A DNA stretch of 64,000 nt from Dillenia suffruticosa (taxonomy: Eukaryota; Streptophyta; Magnoliopsida; Dilleniales; Dilleniaceae). The first letter of the stretch is position 1. Every line of letters begins with the position of its first letter. The DNA is taken from contig JAVTVX010000020.1 in the NCBI GenBank assembly GCA_033439265.1, forward strand, positions 1,183,001 through 1,247,000. Reading direction: 5' to 3'. The position numbers and the translations under genes are program-made. Shown one piece after another: positions 41,353-53,888 of the stretch. Below the pieces are notes generated by a model. It saw nothing but the letters and a program-made list of their open reading frames with translations. It had not been told where the DNA came from and ran no database searches.

Positions 41353-44300
41353 ATGGATCGGTACCAGAGAGTGGAGAAGCCTAGAGCAGAGACACCGATT
41401 GACGAGAATGAGATTCGGATTACCAGTCAAGGCAGGATGCGCAACTATATCACTTATGCTATGACTCTCCTTCAGGTCCTCGCTCTCTCTCTCTCTCTCT
41501 CTCTCACATGACTAATGTCTTCAATTGCTTTATGCAAGGCTAGGTGTTGAAATTTCAATTTTTATTTCTGCACTTTTATCAACTCTAATCGGTGAGTTTA
41601 ATTTATGGCATCTTTTTTCCCCATATTTGAACGCATTTTCGTGAATTCCTTGACAGAGTATAAACAAGGAGCGTACTTGTGTTGTTAGGATTAGCAGACA
41701 GGAAGAATTGGGCTAAATAGGTTCCGATGTAAAATATGTGGTTCATAATAAGTTGAATCCTTGTTTTGTTTACCGTCTCTTTATAATTTGTACGCGTTGG
41801 TAATCTTTAAAACGCAAACTCTTGTGATCTGAATCGTAGTTTCAGATTCTTATCGACTTAATTGGGGATATCTCTCTGCAAGGAAAATTGTGAATTATAT
41901 GCTGGTTAGCTAGGTTGTACTTCTTGCACGCATGTTTAGCTGTGGATGTCGGTATCTCATTTTGATTTGCTTATAGGTTCCTGTAATCATATAAATACCT
42001 TCGATAAATCTTTATATCCTCTCATAATGTCTTCCTCTTGTTATTCTCTCATGGAAATGGTTTCCAGGAAAAAGGCTCCAATGAAGTTGTATTCAAGGCA
42101 ATGGGTAGAGCTATCAACAAGACTGTAACTATTGTGGAGTTAATTAAGGTCTCATGCTCTTGCTTTTTACTCCTTATGCTACCGTGTCTTTAACCTCTTA
42201 TCTTTTGCAATTAATGACATGTGCTATGTGGCCACAAATGCAGAGAAGGATCGTTGGTCTTCATCAAATTACTTGTATAGGATCCACTGACATAACAGAT
42301 ACGTGGGAGCCCCTTGAGGAAGGCCTTCTTCCGTAAGGGATCTTTTGTCCTCTTATTTGGATGATCTTGGGTGCTTTAGTACCTTTTAGAGTGCATTTCT
42401 GTTGCCACTTTGCTTCACCTGTTGCTAGGCTTGCTTCTTCCGTTGTGAAATATGACTACTATAATGTTTTGGTGCAGCCTAGAGACCACAAGGCATGTGT
42501 CAATGATTATCATAACCCTCTCAAAGAAGGAACTGAATACCTCTTCTGTTGGGTATGTTATTGTGAGCTTTGTTTTGGGCAAAAGAAGCTTGAGGTCAAT
42601 TTTTTTGAATATCACATCCTCCAAATGTTATGCTGTTCAACCTAATGGTGGTTGTTTTATTTTTTAAGTGTAGACATTTGAGTAGGATTTCTATCCATGA
42701 TTGTACTTTGTTTGATGTTTCTGTTTGGCCTTTTACTTATATAGATGGTCTTAATTCTGAAATTTCTCAGTCATCAATTTTGATAGAGATTTCCCATTTT
42801 TATATTGTTCCCTTTACAGATACCAGCCTCCATTACCAGCTGACCAGGTGAAAACATGGACAGAATTTGATGATGAAGGAGGTATTCTTTGGCTTTTGTA
42901 TTATTTTATTTACATTGCTATTTCATTGTAAGGATGAAGCTGCATCTTCATGCCTACTAACTTAATCTACTGGTGCAGAGGGTTCACCTAATGGGGGAGG
43001 TAGGGGCCGTGGTGGTAGAGGAAGGGGAAGGGCTAGAGGCATCTATGGTATATGATGTCTTTGTGCTTTTCAATTTTGTGTGCTTTTCCAACTATGAGTT
43101 TGCTGGTTCGAATGGAGTTTATGTAGTTGATTTACAGATTGTATACTTAAGTATAAGAAACTCTGAATCTAATTCATTGAATTTCATTGTGAAGTAGCAG
43201 AGTTGGTTGGTACACATGTTGGTGACCATAAAGTAGGTATAATTAGATAAAAATTGGATTAAGTTTGCTGACTTAAGTTCTTTGACTTTGTTTGAATCTT
43301 GATTGGGTTACAAAGTGTATTGAGTATGCTTAGTGCTAGGTATCTCTTGTTTATGAACAAAGATACTTAGAATGAACTATCAAATGCAGATACAACATGG
43401 TTTCATTCTAATAGGTTTGTCTTTATGTCCAGGCAATGGTTTTGTGTCCTCTGTGCTTGAGGATGGAGATTGGGACCGAAACAGGAACTATACTGGGGGT
43501 CAGGGCTGGGGTCGTGGCCGTGGAAGAGGGCGTGGCTTCCGTGGCCGTGGGAGGGGTCCACAGGCTGATATGCAGCAAGATGCAGGAAGTTACTATCAAG
43601 ATGGACCTGCCCAAATCCGTGGTATTGAGATCTATTACTTGCACACTTTCTGCATGTCAAATACCAAATGCATTGAACTAGTTCCAACATTTTTATGGGA
43701 TCAATGGTTGAACATTATTTGTTCGAATTGCCTGGTGCCTGAATATTTTTCTCAAAATTTCTTGTCAAATGACTTATGGTAGGTGAAGATTATTTGCAAA
43801 TAGCAAAACATGTTGACGTTGTCGTGGTAGTTTCTTGCATTGTGTGACACAGAATAATGGCTTCTGTTTGTTTCTTCTTCTTTGATAGATATCTGGACTG
43901 TATGAGCTTTGTTGTCAGAACTAGAGAGTGTGGGATGGGTTGTGCTTTGCATTTAGTGAAAATCATGCCACACTCTGATGTTGGTGCAATAGCTGCCTGC
44001 TGATCCTTGCAGCATCCTATCTTTATGTGCATTGTTTGGGCTGAAGCATTTAGTTGTGTTTGTACTGTTTTTCTTCTTTTTTTTTTGGGAGGGGGGGTTT
44101 GTTGGTAGAGTGAGAATTTGGGGCTTTGTTCACATGTTTCATGGGAAGTTTGCATGATCATCCCCCATTGTGAGGTTTCATACGCCTTAAATTTTGTATA
44201 AATGGATTAATTGATTGTCATTGAACATTAGGTGGTATACTTAAAGCTCAAGTTTAACCATATGTGATGAACTTTCTTTTATTGTAGGTCGTGGTCGTGG

Positions 44301-44373
44301 GAGAGGAACTCGTGGGAGGGGGCGTGGTCCCAGGCCTAATGGGGTAGCAATTCCAGTGGCTGGAGGGGCTTAA
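41353..44373 (+). CDS. ALBA-family DNA/RNA-binding protein with RGG-rich tail
   Basis: Eight exons: 41353-41475, 42068-42148, 42244-42332, 42478-42552, 42820-42881, 42979-43047, 43433-43621 and 44288-44373, joining in frame to 257 aa. The N-terminal ALBA domain reads NEIRITSQGRMRNYITYA, then KAMGRAINKTVTIVELIK and RRIVGLHQI, and ends LSKKELNTSS. After a short linker (YQPPLPADQV) the C-terminal half is rich in RG and RGG (GRGRGGRGRGRARG, then GRGRGRGFRGRGRG), typical of the long plant ALBA class. Such proteins bind RNA and RNA:DNA hybrids and are linked to mRNA stability and R-loop control. All introns are GT-AG. The first intron starts with a CT-rich microsatellite. A CDS-free intron of about 95 bp lies in the 5' UTR. 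The gene looks intact. Confidence 0.94.
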
Positions 44374-44782
44374 CTGGTCTCTCCAAAAGCATCCCTAAAG
44401 CATGATGCAGAGGCTGTTCGGTGAGAGTGTTAGATGTCTGCTCGATTTGTGTTGTATTTTCATGCTAATGTAGCTGTTAGGGCATATCAGTGTACCTTAG
44501 AATAGGAAGTCGGAACCACAACAACGTGGCAAAAGTGATTTTCATTTCATTTTTTAGGGTTAGTTGGTCAGAGATGCTTAAATCAGTTGTAACCTTTGTA
44601 GACTGAGCAGTACATTCTTTTATTTATAATTATTTGGAGAGGATTTGGCCAAGGGTGTCAATTTGTGGTTTTACAAGCTGTACCGCACTTGAACCTTTTA
44701 CCCGTCGCACCTATGATCATGCTTGCTTAAACAATGCCCAGAGTGAATGAGGTGAGATGGTTTTTATTTATTTATTTATTAT

Positions 44783-44787
<5 letters not shown>

Positions 44788-44824
<37 letters not shown>
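44788..44824. repeat. (TA)n microsatellite
   Basis: About 18 TA units, continuing in broken form to 44836. Confidence 0.95.
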
Positions 44825-44836
<12 letters not shown>

Positions 44837-45591
44837 TGATATTGAAGTTGCGTGGATCTCTTTAAAGCACCTTCTAATCATGGTTCTTTGGGGCTTAAAC
44901 GGAGTAAACCCCATTGGTTGTCTCTAAAGGTATCTATTTTGACACGAAAATGGTGTGGAGGGCGTGAGCTTTCCTTTTTGTTTCGATACTACGTGGGCTC
45001 TAGCCGCACCGGGTGCGGCCGAGGCAAAAAAACTTCCGTAATTTTTTTACTACCCTTTTTTTTAATCCTATGAATAGTTGAGTTTAAAATTTATATAATA
45101 TATAATACATTATTAATTGAAACTAATCTTATACAGTATAATAATTAAATAAAATTTAAACACATCAAATAAAGTGTTGTCATTCACACAACCCTGTTCT
45201 AAAGTTCTAAAACCCTAAATTTTAAATATTAAATCCTATTAGTATATTGATCCATATTATATTAGAAGTTTATGAAAATTTCTAACCCTAAATTCTAAAA
45301 TTGTTATTGTTTGCCAGGGATTTTGACTTTTACTCTTTGTTTTTTGGAATTAAAATGACTTTGTTTTCTCTCTTATTATTTTTTTTTGTTCACAGCAAGA
45401 CTCAAATTCGTATCTATTATAAGAAGAGGAGGATTGGTGTCAGTTAAATTGAAATTCATTGGCTTTCTCTCGTATTATCTCTGTCAAAAAAGTTGGTATT
45501 TTCTCTTGACCTTTGTACAGAATTGGCTCTAAAAAATTTTTTTTTTTTAAACAACACATGCAAGAAACTAATTTCAAATATAATACACCCA

Positions 45592-45796
45592 TGTCGAATT
45601 TTCAAAACTCGATATGACACTATTCAATAAATAATATCATGTCAAGTTTTCAAAACTCGACATATACTATTTATACTGATCTTATATCAAGTTTTTAAGA
45701 CTCGATATGTATTTAAAGACTCGACATGATATTATTCATTAAATAGTATCACTGTACAATAAACAGATTTATGTTAAATTTTCAAGATTTGACATT
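45592..45796. repeat. Array of about five imperfect 25-bp palindromes
   Basis: Sequence of the type atgtcaagttttcaaaactc followed by gacat recurs about every 40-50 bp. Each unit is close to its own reverse complement. The linkers between units also resemble each other (actattcaataaataatat). It is non-coding. Confidence 0.8.
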
Positions 45797-47495
45797 TGGA
45801 TGTTAAATTTGAAATTATTTTTATATTAGTGTTGCTTTAAAATTTTTTTATATTTTAGAGTTCGGTTCGAACAAAACTCGGTTTCTCTGAGATTTTAATT
45901 AAATTATAAACGTGTTCATCTCTCTGGCGACGACCCAAAATTCTACCACTTTCAATCCGCATGCAAAATCTGTGGAAACCTAAAGAAGATTTATTCCACA
46001 ATTCATTGTTGCCCAGGTCTAGAAGGGGGCCAGACTCTGTTTGAAACATGTCCCCCACGTCACAAAATCAAAAAGAAAGAAAAATAGTTAAACCCTCTTT
46101 CCTCCTCCCCAAAGAAAATGTCAAACCCTTCTTTTTCTACTTTGAACTTCATATCTCTCTCTCTCTCTCTCTAAATCCCTAGTTCTGGTCTTCCCTTCAT
46201 TTTTTTAACCTGGTTTTAAATTATTTTATTAAAAAAATTTCAGTCTCTCTCAGACTCGAGCAATAGAAACTTGAATTCGTCAATTCTTCTTCTACAGAAT
46301 AAAAAAAAAAATTAAAATAGGGAAAAAACTCGATGACAATCAAGGTCTTTAGAGAATTCAACACATTTTTTAGAGCCAAACGATGATGTTTCACGTCACG
46401 GTGGCCGGAATATGGGCCGGATATGGAGGAATCATATTACAGCCATCGTGGATGGGTCAAAATCGGTTGATGGATCTTTAAAAAAATTGAGGGTTTGACC
46501 AATTTCGAATGCAAGAAGAAAAAAAAAAAAAATTGCAGTCAAATTTCAAAAGAATAAAAACTCACTGTCGATGATTGAGGTGCGGCTCCGGCGGAGATAT
46601 GATAAACGGACAACGGCGACGGAGATTATGAAGTATTCGAGGGATGATAATAAATAAAATTGGAATAAATCAAAAGAAAAGAGAGATTGAGAGAGAAGGA
46701 TGAATTTGTGAGGGTTTCAGAACAGAGTCCAGAGGACTGTATAGAGGGTGAGGACCATTCTTTTCCTTTTTTTTTTTTTTAAAAAAAATACTCTCTCCAT
46801 TTTCTTGAAATTAATATATATTATACAAGGGTTTTTCTACACACGTGAGAGAGAAAAACACAGGGCACTCAAATCAATATATGAACCCAAAACAGCTTTT
46901 AATAGGGTTTCTTTTCTCAGTCTCAACAACGCATCACAAAGACTCAAACACAAGAAAAATACATAATTATCAAAAGCCACAGAATCACCGAAAAGAAAAA
47001 TCCTAAATTGGTCTAGCACAGAACTGAGAGATGAAAACTCTAGATTTTGAGTTTGGTAAAGAAAGCAGAGAGAGAAAGAGAGCGCGAGCTCTCGAAGGAG
47101 TAGTAGAAGTCAAGCAGGTAGTAGAGGAAGAAGAAGACGAGAGATTGAGAGCCAAAAACAAAAATAAAATAAAATAAAAATGTGAGCTTTTCTGAAAGAT
47201 TCCAGGTCCACGTGGTGGTGTTACTGCCGACGTGGCAATATGGGAGGAAATCCCAACTCCCCGTTATCCTCTAGGTGGATGTGCTGAGGTATAGGCTGCC
47301 GTCATCCACGGATACTATTGCTTTTTTGCTTTCTCTCACCATTCCGGCGGTCCTTGTCCCGTCTCCAACTCAACCTTATCATTTGTTTAAATTTTCATTT
47401 GTACTTTGCCTCTTAAGACTTATTATATCTTATCCTTTCCCCCTTTATCTCGTCCCACTTCATTTGTACTTTGCATGCAGATAAAAGCCCTTGAA

Positions 47496-50400
47496 ATGGA
47501 GATCAAAGAAGATATTGTCATCGTGGGAGCTGGCATAGCAGGGCTTTCCACTTCTCTTGGACTCTACAGGTGGCTACTGTAAATCTTCCAGTGTTTTTTG
47601 TAGTTTTATCCTGGTTGCTCCCATATTTCTAGAAAGGAACCGTATTTGTGTTGGACATATTTGCAAACAACACTTTTCATGCTTTTCGTGATGTATAGGA
47701 CACATTTTAGTGAGGTTTGATATTTCATTTGAACTAGACACTTCGAGACCAGACCACTTTCTCGACACTTAAAATCACTCAATAGACAATGAAATAAAGG
47801 TTTAAGGTCTTAAGATAATAGTTAGTTGAATGTATGCAGTATTATGTGTTTGTATTTAATCTTCCCCAGTTAATGTTGCAGGTTGGGACTGCGGAGTTTA
47901 GTACTGGAATCTTCGGATGGTTTGAGAGTTTCAGGATTTGCACTCACACTCTGGACTAATGCTTGGAGGGCTTTGGATGCTTTGGGTGTTGGTGATTGCC
48001 TTAGAGAGCAGCACTTGCGTATTGATGGGTGAGGCAAAAGAGTGATTTCTTTTGTTAGTGTTAGTGATTCAAAGGGTCGGGACATTCAGTAACAGGAAGT
48101 CTCTTATGCTTGACTTATTGGCTCAAAAACAGGCTTCAAACCACTTCCTTGGCTACCGGACTTATAACATCAGAGAGGCCACTAAAGGTCCGGGCAAAAC
48201 GAAATCAGTGAGTCCGTGCTGTTTGAACTTGTTAAACTCCCACAAAATTACATCCTTACTCAAATAATTTGATATGATATTGTGTAATGTTCTGGTTGAA
48301 ACAATTAGAGGGATTTGTCACTCAAGAGAGTCATTAGCCAGAGCAGTTCTGGAAATTCAAATTGTAGGTTTGGCATATCATCAAAGCAAGCTTTTGTTTT
48401 CTTCATTAACTAGGTTTGTTTATTGTCAGGGTTCACTGTCTTGGCTTTGAGCTGGGAGAAGGGATATAGAGTGGCTAATTAGCCTTAAATTTAGTTACCA
48501 AAAAATTTTATAATAAAATTAATGAAAATATTTAGCCACGAAATATAGATAATAAATTAGTGACGAATTTAGTCACGAATACTTTTTTTGTGGCTAATTA
48601 GCGATAAATTTAGTTATAAATATTTTTTTGTGGCTAATTAGTGACGAATTTAGCGACGAATTTTAGAGTTCATTGCGAAATTTAGAGATAAATATTTTTT
48701 CGTGACTAATTAGCGACGAATTTAACGATAAAAAATTTTTGTAACTAATTAGAGATAAAATTTGTCACAAAATTTTTTCGTTGCTAAATTTAGCGACGAA
48801 AGTTATCACGAACTTTTTTTGTCACTAAATTGAGCTACGGACAACTGTATTCGTGGTAAAATTTAGCCACGAAATATTATTCGTTGCTAATTAGCGATGA
48901 AATTTGCAATGATGTGTTCATTGCTAATTTAGTCATGATTTCTTTTTCGTAGCAAATTTTGTGACAAACTAGTAACGAAAAAATTTTTATCGCTAAATTC
49001 GTCGTAAAATAGTGATAAATTTTTTTGTCACGAAAATCCGTAACTAAAAGCATGTTTTTCTTTATAGTGATTGTCTTGGCTTCGAGCTGGGAGAAGGGAT
49101 ATATTTCCTGCCCTACCATGGGCAGGGATGCAAATGAACAGCTTAATAGTATAAGAATATTGTAGGTTTTTCGCCTGTCAAATAAAGGAAATAGTAGAGG
49201 AAGAAAAATCCATCACAATAAAATGATTTCCCCCCCCCCAAACAAAAGAAAAAAAAGAAAATAAAAAAGAGAGATTTTAGAATATAGCACAATGGTACAT
49301 GCCAAAGATTTTTTAAGCCTGATATATCTTGCCATATCATATACGGACTTGTCCGGGCATGATGACCTGGTCTCAGCCTTCGCTAATTGTTATGCTCTAC
49401 CAGGGTTTGCCCGTAAACATGCTAGGATCAGTACACATTGTTGTCAAACGGAATACCTAGCCATGGTAAAAAAAGTGAACCAGAAGTGCAAAAAGATGCC
49501 TTTATTCCAGAGGGAAATTATTATTATTATTATTATTATTACTTTTCTCTGGTTTTACTTTAGTTCTTCTCTTGGAAGCAGAAACTTGTTGCTATAATAC
49601 CATTCCATTTTAGTACAGACAATTGAACAAAAAGTACTGAAAATTGGTATTATCTGGGCAAACTGCAGCGGTGATCATGAGATCCATTCTGTGAGAAGGA
49701 ACGTGTTACTTGAAACTCTAGCAAAGGAGCTTCCTCATGGCACCATTAGGTATAACTCCAAGGTTGTCTCTATTGAGGAATCGGGATGCTTTAAGCTGGT
49801 GCACCTTGCGGATGGTTCCATCCTTCGAACAAAAGTAAGTTCATTGTTTAAATTGGTGCCGTTTGTTATGTAGCTTTGTGCATCTTTTTCGGATATGTTC
49901 CACCAGGTAAGATTTAGGCAGAGGCTTGTAAGCACACCCAAATTTCAGATTTTTATGCTGCACCGGGTCCTTTTTGCAGCAAGGCTACTGTAGTAATTGG
50001 GAGAGAGATGTCTGATATGCATGAGTGCAGGAAAACATTTTCTACCGCTTATAAGACTGTTTGGATTTGTCTGGCCTCCTGTTTAAGTGTCCCATATTTT
50101 TGCTTCACTGATTATTTTTTACAGCTGAAAAAATAGATAACATTGGTTCATGTGGACCATGACAATTGGCAACTCCTTTAAGAGCAACAAGGCTGTATTA
50201 ATATTTTCCTCTCCAACTTAAAGGTACTGATTGGGTGTGATGGAGTTAATTCAGTGGTGGCAAATTGGCTTGGACTGCCAAAGCCAGCTCCCTCTGGGCG
50301 TTCATCAATTAGGGGATTTGCTGAGTGCAAAAATGACCATTGCTTCGAGGCCAAATTCAGTCTGTGCTATGGAGATGGAGTACGATTTGGTTTCCTTCCG

Positions 50401-51156
50401 TGTAATCAGACTTCTGTGTACTGGTTTTTTACATTCACACCATCAACACAAGGTAACATTGAAGCATGGAAACGAAGATCTTTATGCTAATTTTATTAAC
50501 GATACAACATGACTATTGGATTAGACATCAACTGTTGTCATGAAGCTTTTCATTTCTGGTAGCTTAAACTTTCTTGTTTCTTCTGTCTAATGACCTTGCT
50601 TGTGTTTGGGTGCGCGTCCGTAGGTGGTGAACAGCTGGAGGCAAATCAGGTGAAGATGAAGGAATTTGTCCTGAGCAAGCTTGCGAGAGTTCCACAAGTA
50701 GCAGACATTGTGAAAAACACAACAGTAGACAGCATTTCATATGCTTCATTGAAGTTCAGATTGCCATGGACTCTACTGTGGGGGGACATCTCAAAAGGCA
50801 ACGTATGTGTATCCGGTGATGCCCTCCACCCAATGACACCTGACATAGGTCAAGGTGGGTGTTCTGCATTAGAGGACAGTGTTGTCCTTGCAAGATGTCT
50901 CACTGAAGCCTTAACTACAAAGTCAAAAGAGGGAACCCCGCAAGAAGAATACGCTAGGATCAAAGAGGGCCTGGAAAAATATGCCAGAGAGAGAAGATGG
51001 AGAAGTTTTGAGCTCATCAGCACCGCCTATTTGGTTGGTTCCATCCAGCAGAGTGATGCCATTGTGATAAGCTTCTTGAGAGAGAAGTTGCTGTCAGGTT
51101 TTTTTGGGTACATCTTACTAAAGGAAGCGGATTTTAACTGTGGTAATCTTTACTGA
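47496..51156 (+). CDS. FAD-dependent monooxygenase, plant MO1/CTF2-like
   Basis: Six exons: 47496-47569, 47882-48028, 48133-48207, 49669-49834, 50224-50452 and 50624-51156, in frame for 407 aa. The N-terminal Rossmann fold carries the dinucleotide motif IVIVGAGIAGLSTSLGLYR and the ESSD turn. CDGVNS is the DG motif after the strand VLIG. GDALHPMTPDIGQGGCSA is the second FAD-binding (GD) motif. The product belongs to the group of plant salicylate-hydroxylase-like and zeaxanthin-epoxidase-like oxidoreductases. The substrate is not known from the sequence. No clear plastid transit peptide is seen, since the FAD motif starts at residue 6. Intron 3 (about 1.46 kb) contains a transposon-like insert. 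The gene looks intact. Confidence 0.93.
48437..49103. mobile_element. CACTA-like, sub-repeat-rich insert in monooxygenase intron 3
   Basis: About 600 bp made of many short direct and inverted sub-repeats around the theme ttagcgacgaattt and its complement. It is flanked on both sides by the same 32-bp sequence (48437-48468 and 49072-49103, one mismatch). The right inner edge reads tttctttatagtg, which on the minus strand is a CACTATAAAG end typical of CACTA transposons. The left inner edge does not show the matching end. No coding capacity is seen, so it would be a non-autonomous or partial element. Confidence 0.65.
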
Positions 51157-51894
51157 GCAAGTGATGAAGGAAAACAAGGATACGCTGTTTTAGATGTACT
51201 CTTTTCATAGCAATAAAATCTGGGTTTTTGACTGTTGGTCATTCATGTACATTGGCTCCACATTGTCTGTTTTTTCGCCTTCAAATAAGATCCACACCCT
51301 CAATGAGAGGACAATTTCTGAATACGACCACTCTTTTGAACAAGTACCATGTGCTTCAAAGGAAGTGGCTTGTGCTTCATTCTAACCGACAACAATATTG
51401 CCTCAAAAATTGACAAATCAATTGAAATCAGGAAATCTCCTTTGGTAAGGTCTACTTACGGTTCAAGAATTTGACGCCACAACTAATAAAGGCATTTACT
51501 CCCAGATTTTACTCTTTTTTAATTTTTTTTTTCCCTTTATAAGTGATCAACCAACAGAACACATAAATATTAGGTCTGACTTGTATAAGTTCCAACCCTG
51601 ATGTTCTGGTGTCATGTGCTTGATGCAATCAATTTGATTACCTAGCTATCAAACTTCCTAATCTTCTCATATGCTCAAACTTATAATTACCCAAAAATCA
51701 TAAAAGCAAAAGATTTTGCATTTTTTTTTGGAGGATTATTTATTCACCGCCCTTCGTTACAGGAAAAAAGGTCTTGAGAATATGAATGCTGCAACCGGTC
51801 CAATATTTTCAGGGCCATTAATTAGAGGCAACTGTTCATGGCTCCACTTCAGCATTCATTTCTATCAACTTATTTGCTATTTTCTTTTTAAAAA

Positions 51895-51898
<4 letters not shown>

Positions 51899-51952
<54 letters not shown>
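51899..51952. repeat. (CT)n microsatellite
   Basis: About 27 uninterrupted CT units. Confidence 0.97.
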
Positions 51953-51955
<3 letters not shown>

Positions 51956-52102
51956 ATCCATATCATATCAATATCAATTATCAACTCTTCTTTGACAGAT
52001 AACTTTTCTCATGCCTTTGCTTGGTCGTTTTTATCATCACATGCAAGGTTTTGATTAAATCGGAAGTCCAGATTTACGTCTCCCCTTAAAATTAAGGTCA
52101 AT

Positions 52103-52104
<2 letters not shown>

Positions 52105-52142
<38 letters not shown>
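52105..52142. repeat. Poly-T run of about 38 bases
   Basis: A long pure T-run. It may be the tail of a retroposed sequence on the minus strand, but I cannot recognise a body next to it. Assembly length may be unreliable here. Confidence 0.95.
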
Positions 52143-52145
<3 letters not shown>

Positions 52146-52758
52146 TTTTTATTGTCCTAAACTTTGATTACCGAAGTCATGAATTATCCTATAAACTGAT
52201 TATCTACCAACCCTTTTTTTCTTTTTTCCTGAATTTTGTACCAATCTGTAGGGTAGCTCATTTTGGTTGTGGTGTCATTGGAACACAGATATGGGTTAGA
52301 TCATGGTCCAAACAAAATCTTGACATTTCACTCAACCGACAAAAAGCGAAAAGAAAACAAAGATGATGGGGTTGGGATCATATGTCAGATGAAGGGCATG
52401 TAAGGAGATGTGCCAAATGATTTAAGGAATATATAATCCAAACAAATGCAGTAAAAGCAGGGAAAGAAGCCATATATAGCTTCATTAGGCAACATATAGA
52501 AATTTTTTTTAATAAAATGGAATAAGTTGGGTTTGTGGTTTTTGATCCACTCACGGCTCTTGAGTTGGGGGAAACACCATGTGGGTGTGGGAGAGAAAGA
52601 GTTAGAGAACGTGGAAATAATTGAATGAGATTCAGAGGTCTTCAGATTTTGGCATAATAAAAATTTTCCACATTAAAAATTATATATATATCCAAAAATT
52701 TCTCCCCCGACTTGCAGAGGTCACATGTGAGGTTGTCGCATCACTGAGTTCTGGTCCC

Positions 52759-52768
52759 TATTTAAATA
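52759..52768 (+). promoter_or_regulatory. TATA-like box of the expansin gene
   Basis: The sequence tatttaaata lies about 145 bp before the ATG at 52911. A CT-rich patch (about 52825-52846) follows in the likely leader. Confidence 0.6.
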
Positions 52769-52910
52769 GGAAAAAGCCTATTCCCTTCACCAGAAACCCC
52801 GCTCCATTAATAGTTAGCAATTACTCTCTCTCTCTCTCTCTCTCTCCCTTCTTCATATTCCCTCTCCACCCTTTCTTCGTCCTCTGCATATTGGTCCACC
52901 ATTACAAGAA

Positions 52911-53888
52911 ATGGCAAAATATGCAATTCTTGGACTTGTGATTTTGCTTGGAACATTACTTTGTACTCCCACAGATGTCAAGGCCTTCACAGTTTCTGGG
53001 TGGATGCAAGCTCATGCTACCTTTTATGGAGGCAGTGATGCCTCTGGAACTATGGGTATGCAAAATGTGATTTTTTTTTTGCTCCCTTTTGTTTTGTTTT
53101 TTAATTAATATATATGGAACTTGAGTATGATTTGGTTTATAGGAGGAGCTTGTGGTTATGGAAATTTGTACACAACCGGATATGGGACTAGGACTGCAGC
53201 ATTAAGCACAGCATTGTTCAATGATGGAGCTTCTTGTGGTCAATGCTACAAAATCATATGTGACTACAAATCAGACCCACAATGGTGTAAAAAAGGAGTG
53301 TCTGTGACTGTCACTGCAACAAACTTTTGCCCTCCAAATTATGATCTTCCAAGTGATCATGGTGGCTGGTGCAATCCACCCCGTCCACATTTCGATATGG
53401 CTGAGCCTGCTTGGCTAAAGATGGGTATCTACAGCGGTGGAATCGTGCCAGTCCTTTACCAGAGGTATGAATAAATCCCTTAATATCTATTGATTCCTTG
53501 GTCGTTCCCATATGGTCTATACATACATGAACGAATTAGTATGTGACTTGGTGACTTTGGACTTAAAAAAAAATGTGACAGGGTTCCTTGCAAGAAACAT
53601 GGTGGGGTTAGATTCACAATTAACGGTAGAGACTACTTTGAGCTTGTGTTGGTTCACAATGTGGGTGCAGCTGGATCTGTTCAATCGGTGTCAATCAAAG
53701 GCTCAAAAACCGGTTGGATGGCTATGTCAAGGAACTGGGGAGCTAACTGGCAGTCCAATGCCTATCTGAGTGGCCAGTCTCTGTCCTTCAGAGTCACTAC
53801 TAGTGATGGAGTCACTAAAGACTTTCTCAATATTGTACCTTCAAGTTGGTCCTTTGGCCAGACTTTCTCTAGTCCATTGCAATTTTGA
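52911..53888 (+). CDS. EXPA: Alpha-expansin
   Basis: Three exons (52911-53055, 53143-53464, 53582-53888) give 257 aa, the usual alpha-expansin length, with introns at family positions. A signal peptide of about 25 residues ([17 protein letters not shown]) precedes the domain [16 protein letters not shown]. Hallmarks are [10 protein letters not shown], the conserved cysteines, TNFCPPN, the alpha-insertion [11 protein letters not shown] with the HFD motif, and the C-terminal wall-binding domain with [12 protein letters not shown] and [11 protein letters not shown]. Alpha-expansins act in the cell wall and loosen cellulose-xyloglucan contacts at acid pH without hydrolysis. The gene looks intact. 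I cannot say which EXPA ortholog it is. Confidence 0.97.

Larger units (their letters stand above)
44374..47495. other. Spacer between the ALBA-like and monooxygenase genes
   Basis: The first few hundred bases are the 3' UTR of the ALBA-like gene. A TA microsatellite and a palindrome array follow. From about 45.9 to 47.15 kb the DNA is less AT-rich, with leader-like features on the minus strand (CT-rich stretches, no long frame), but no coding exon is attached, so I leave it unassigned. The last 200 bases are the monooxygenase promoter and leader. Confidence 0.5.
51157..52910. other. Spacer between monooxygenase and expansin
   Basis: 3' UTR of the monooxygenase, then AT-rich DNA with a CT microsatellite and a poly-T run. 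From about 52.6 kb on it is the promoter and leader of the expansin gene. I see no other gene. Confidence 0.55.

Noticed and set aside
45855-46058. Minus-strand open stretch beginning MGDMFQTESG
   Set aside because: It is short, has no recognisable domain and no neighbouring exons with splice signals. Leader-like DNA to its right lacks a coding exon.
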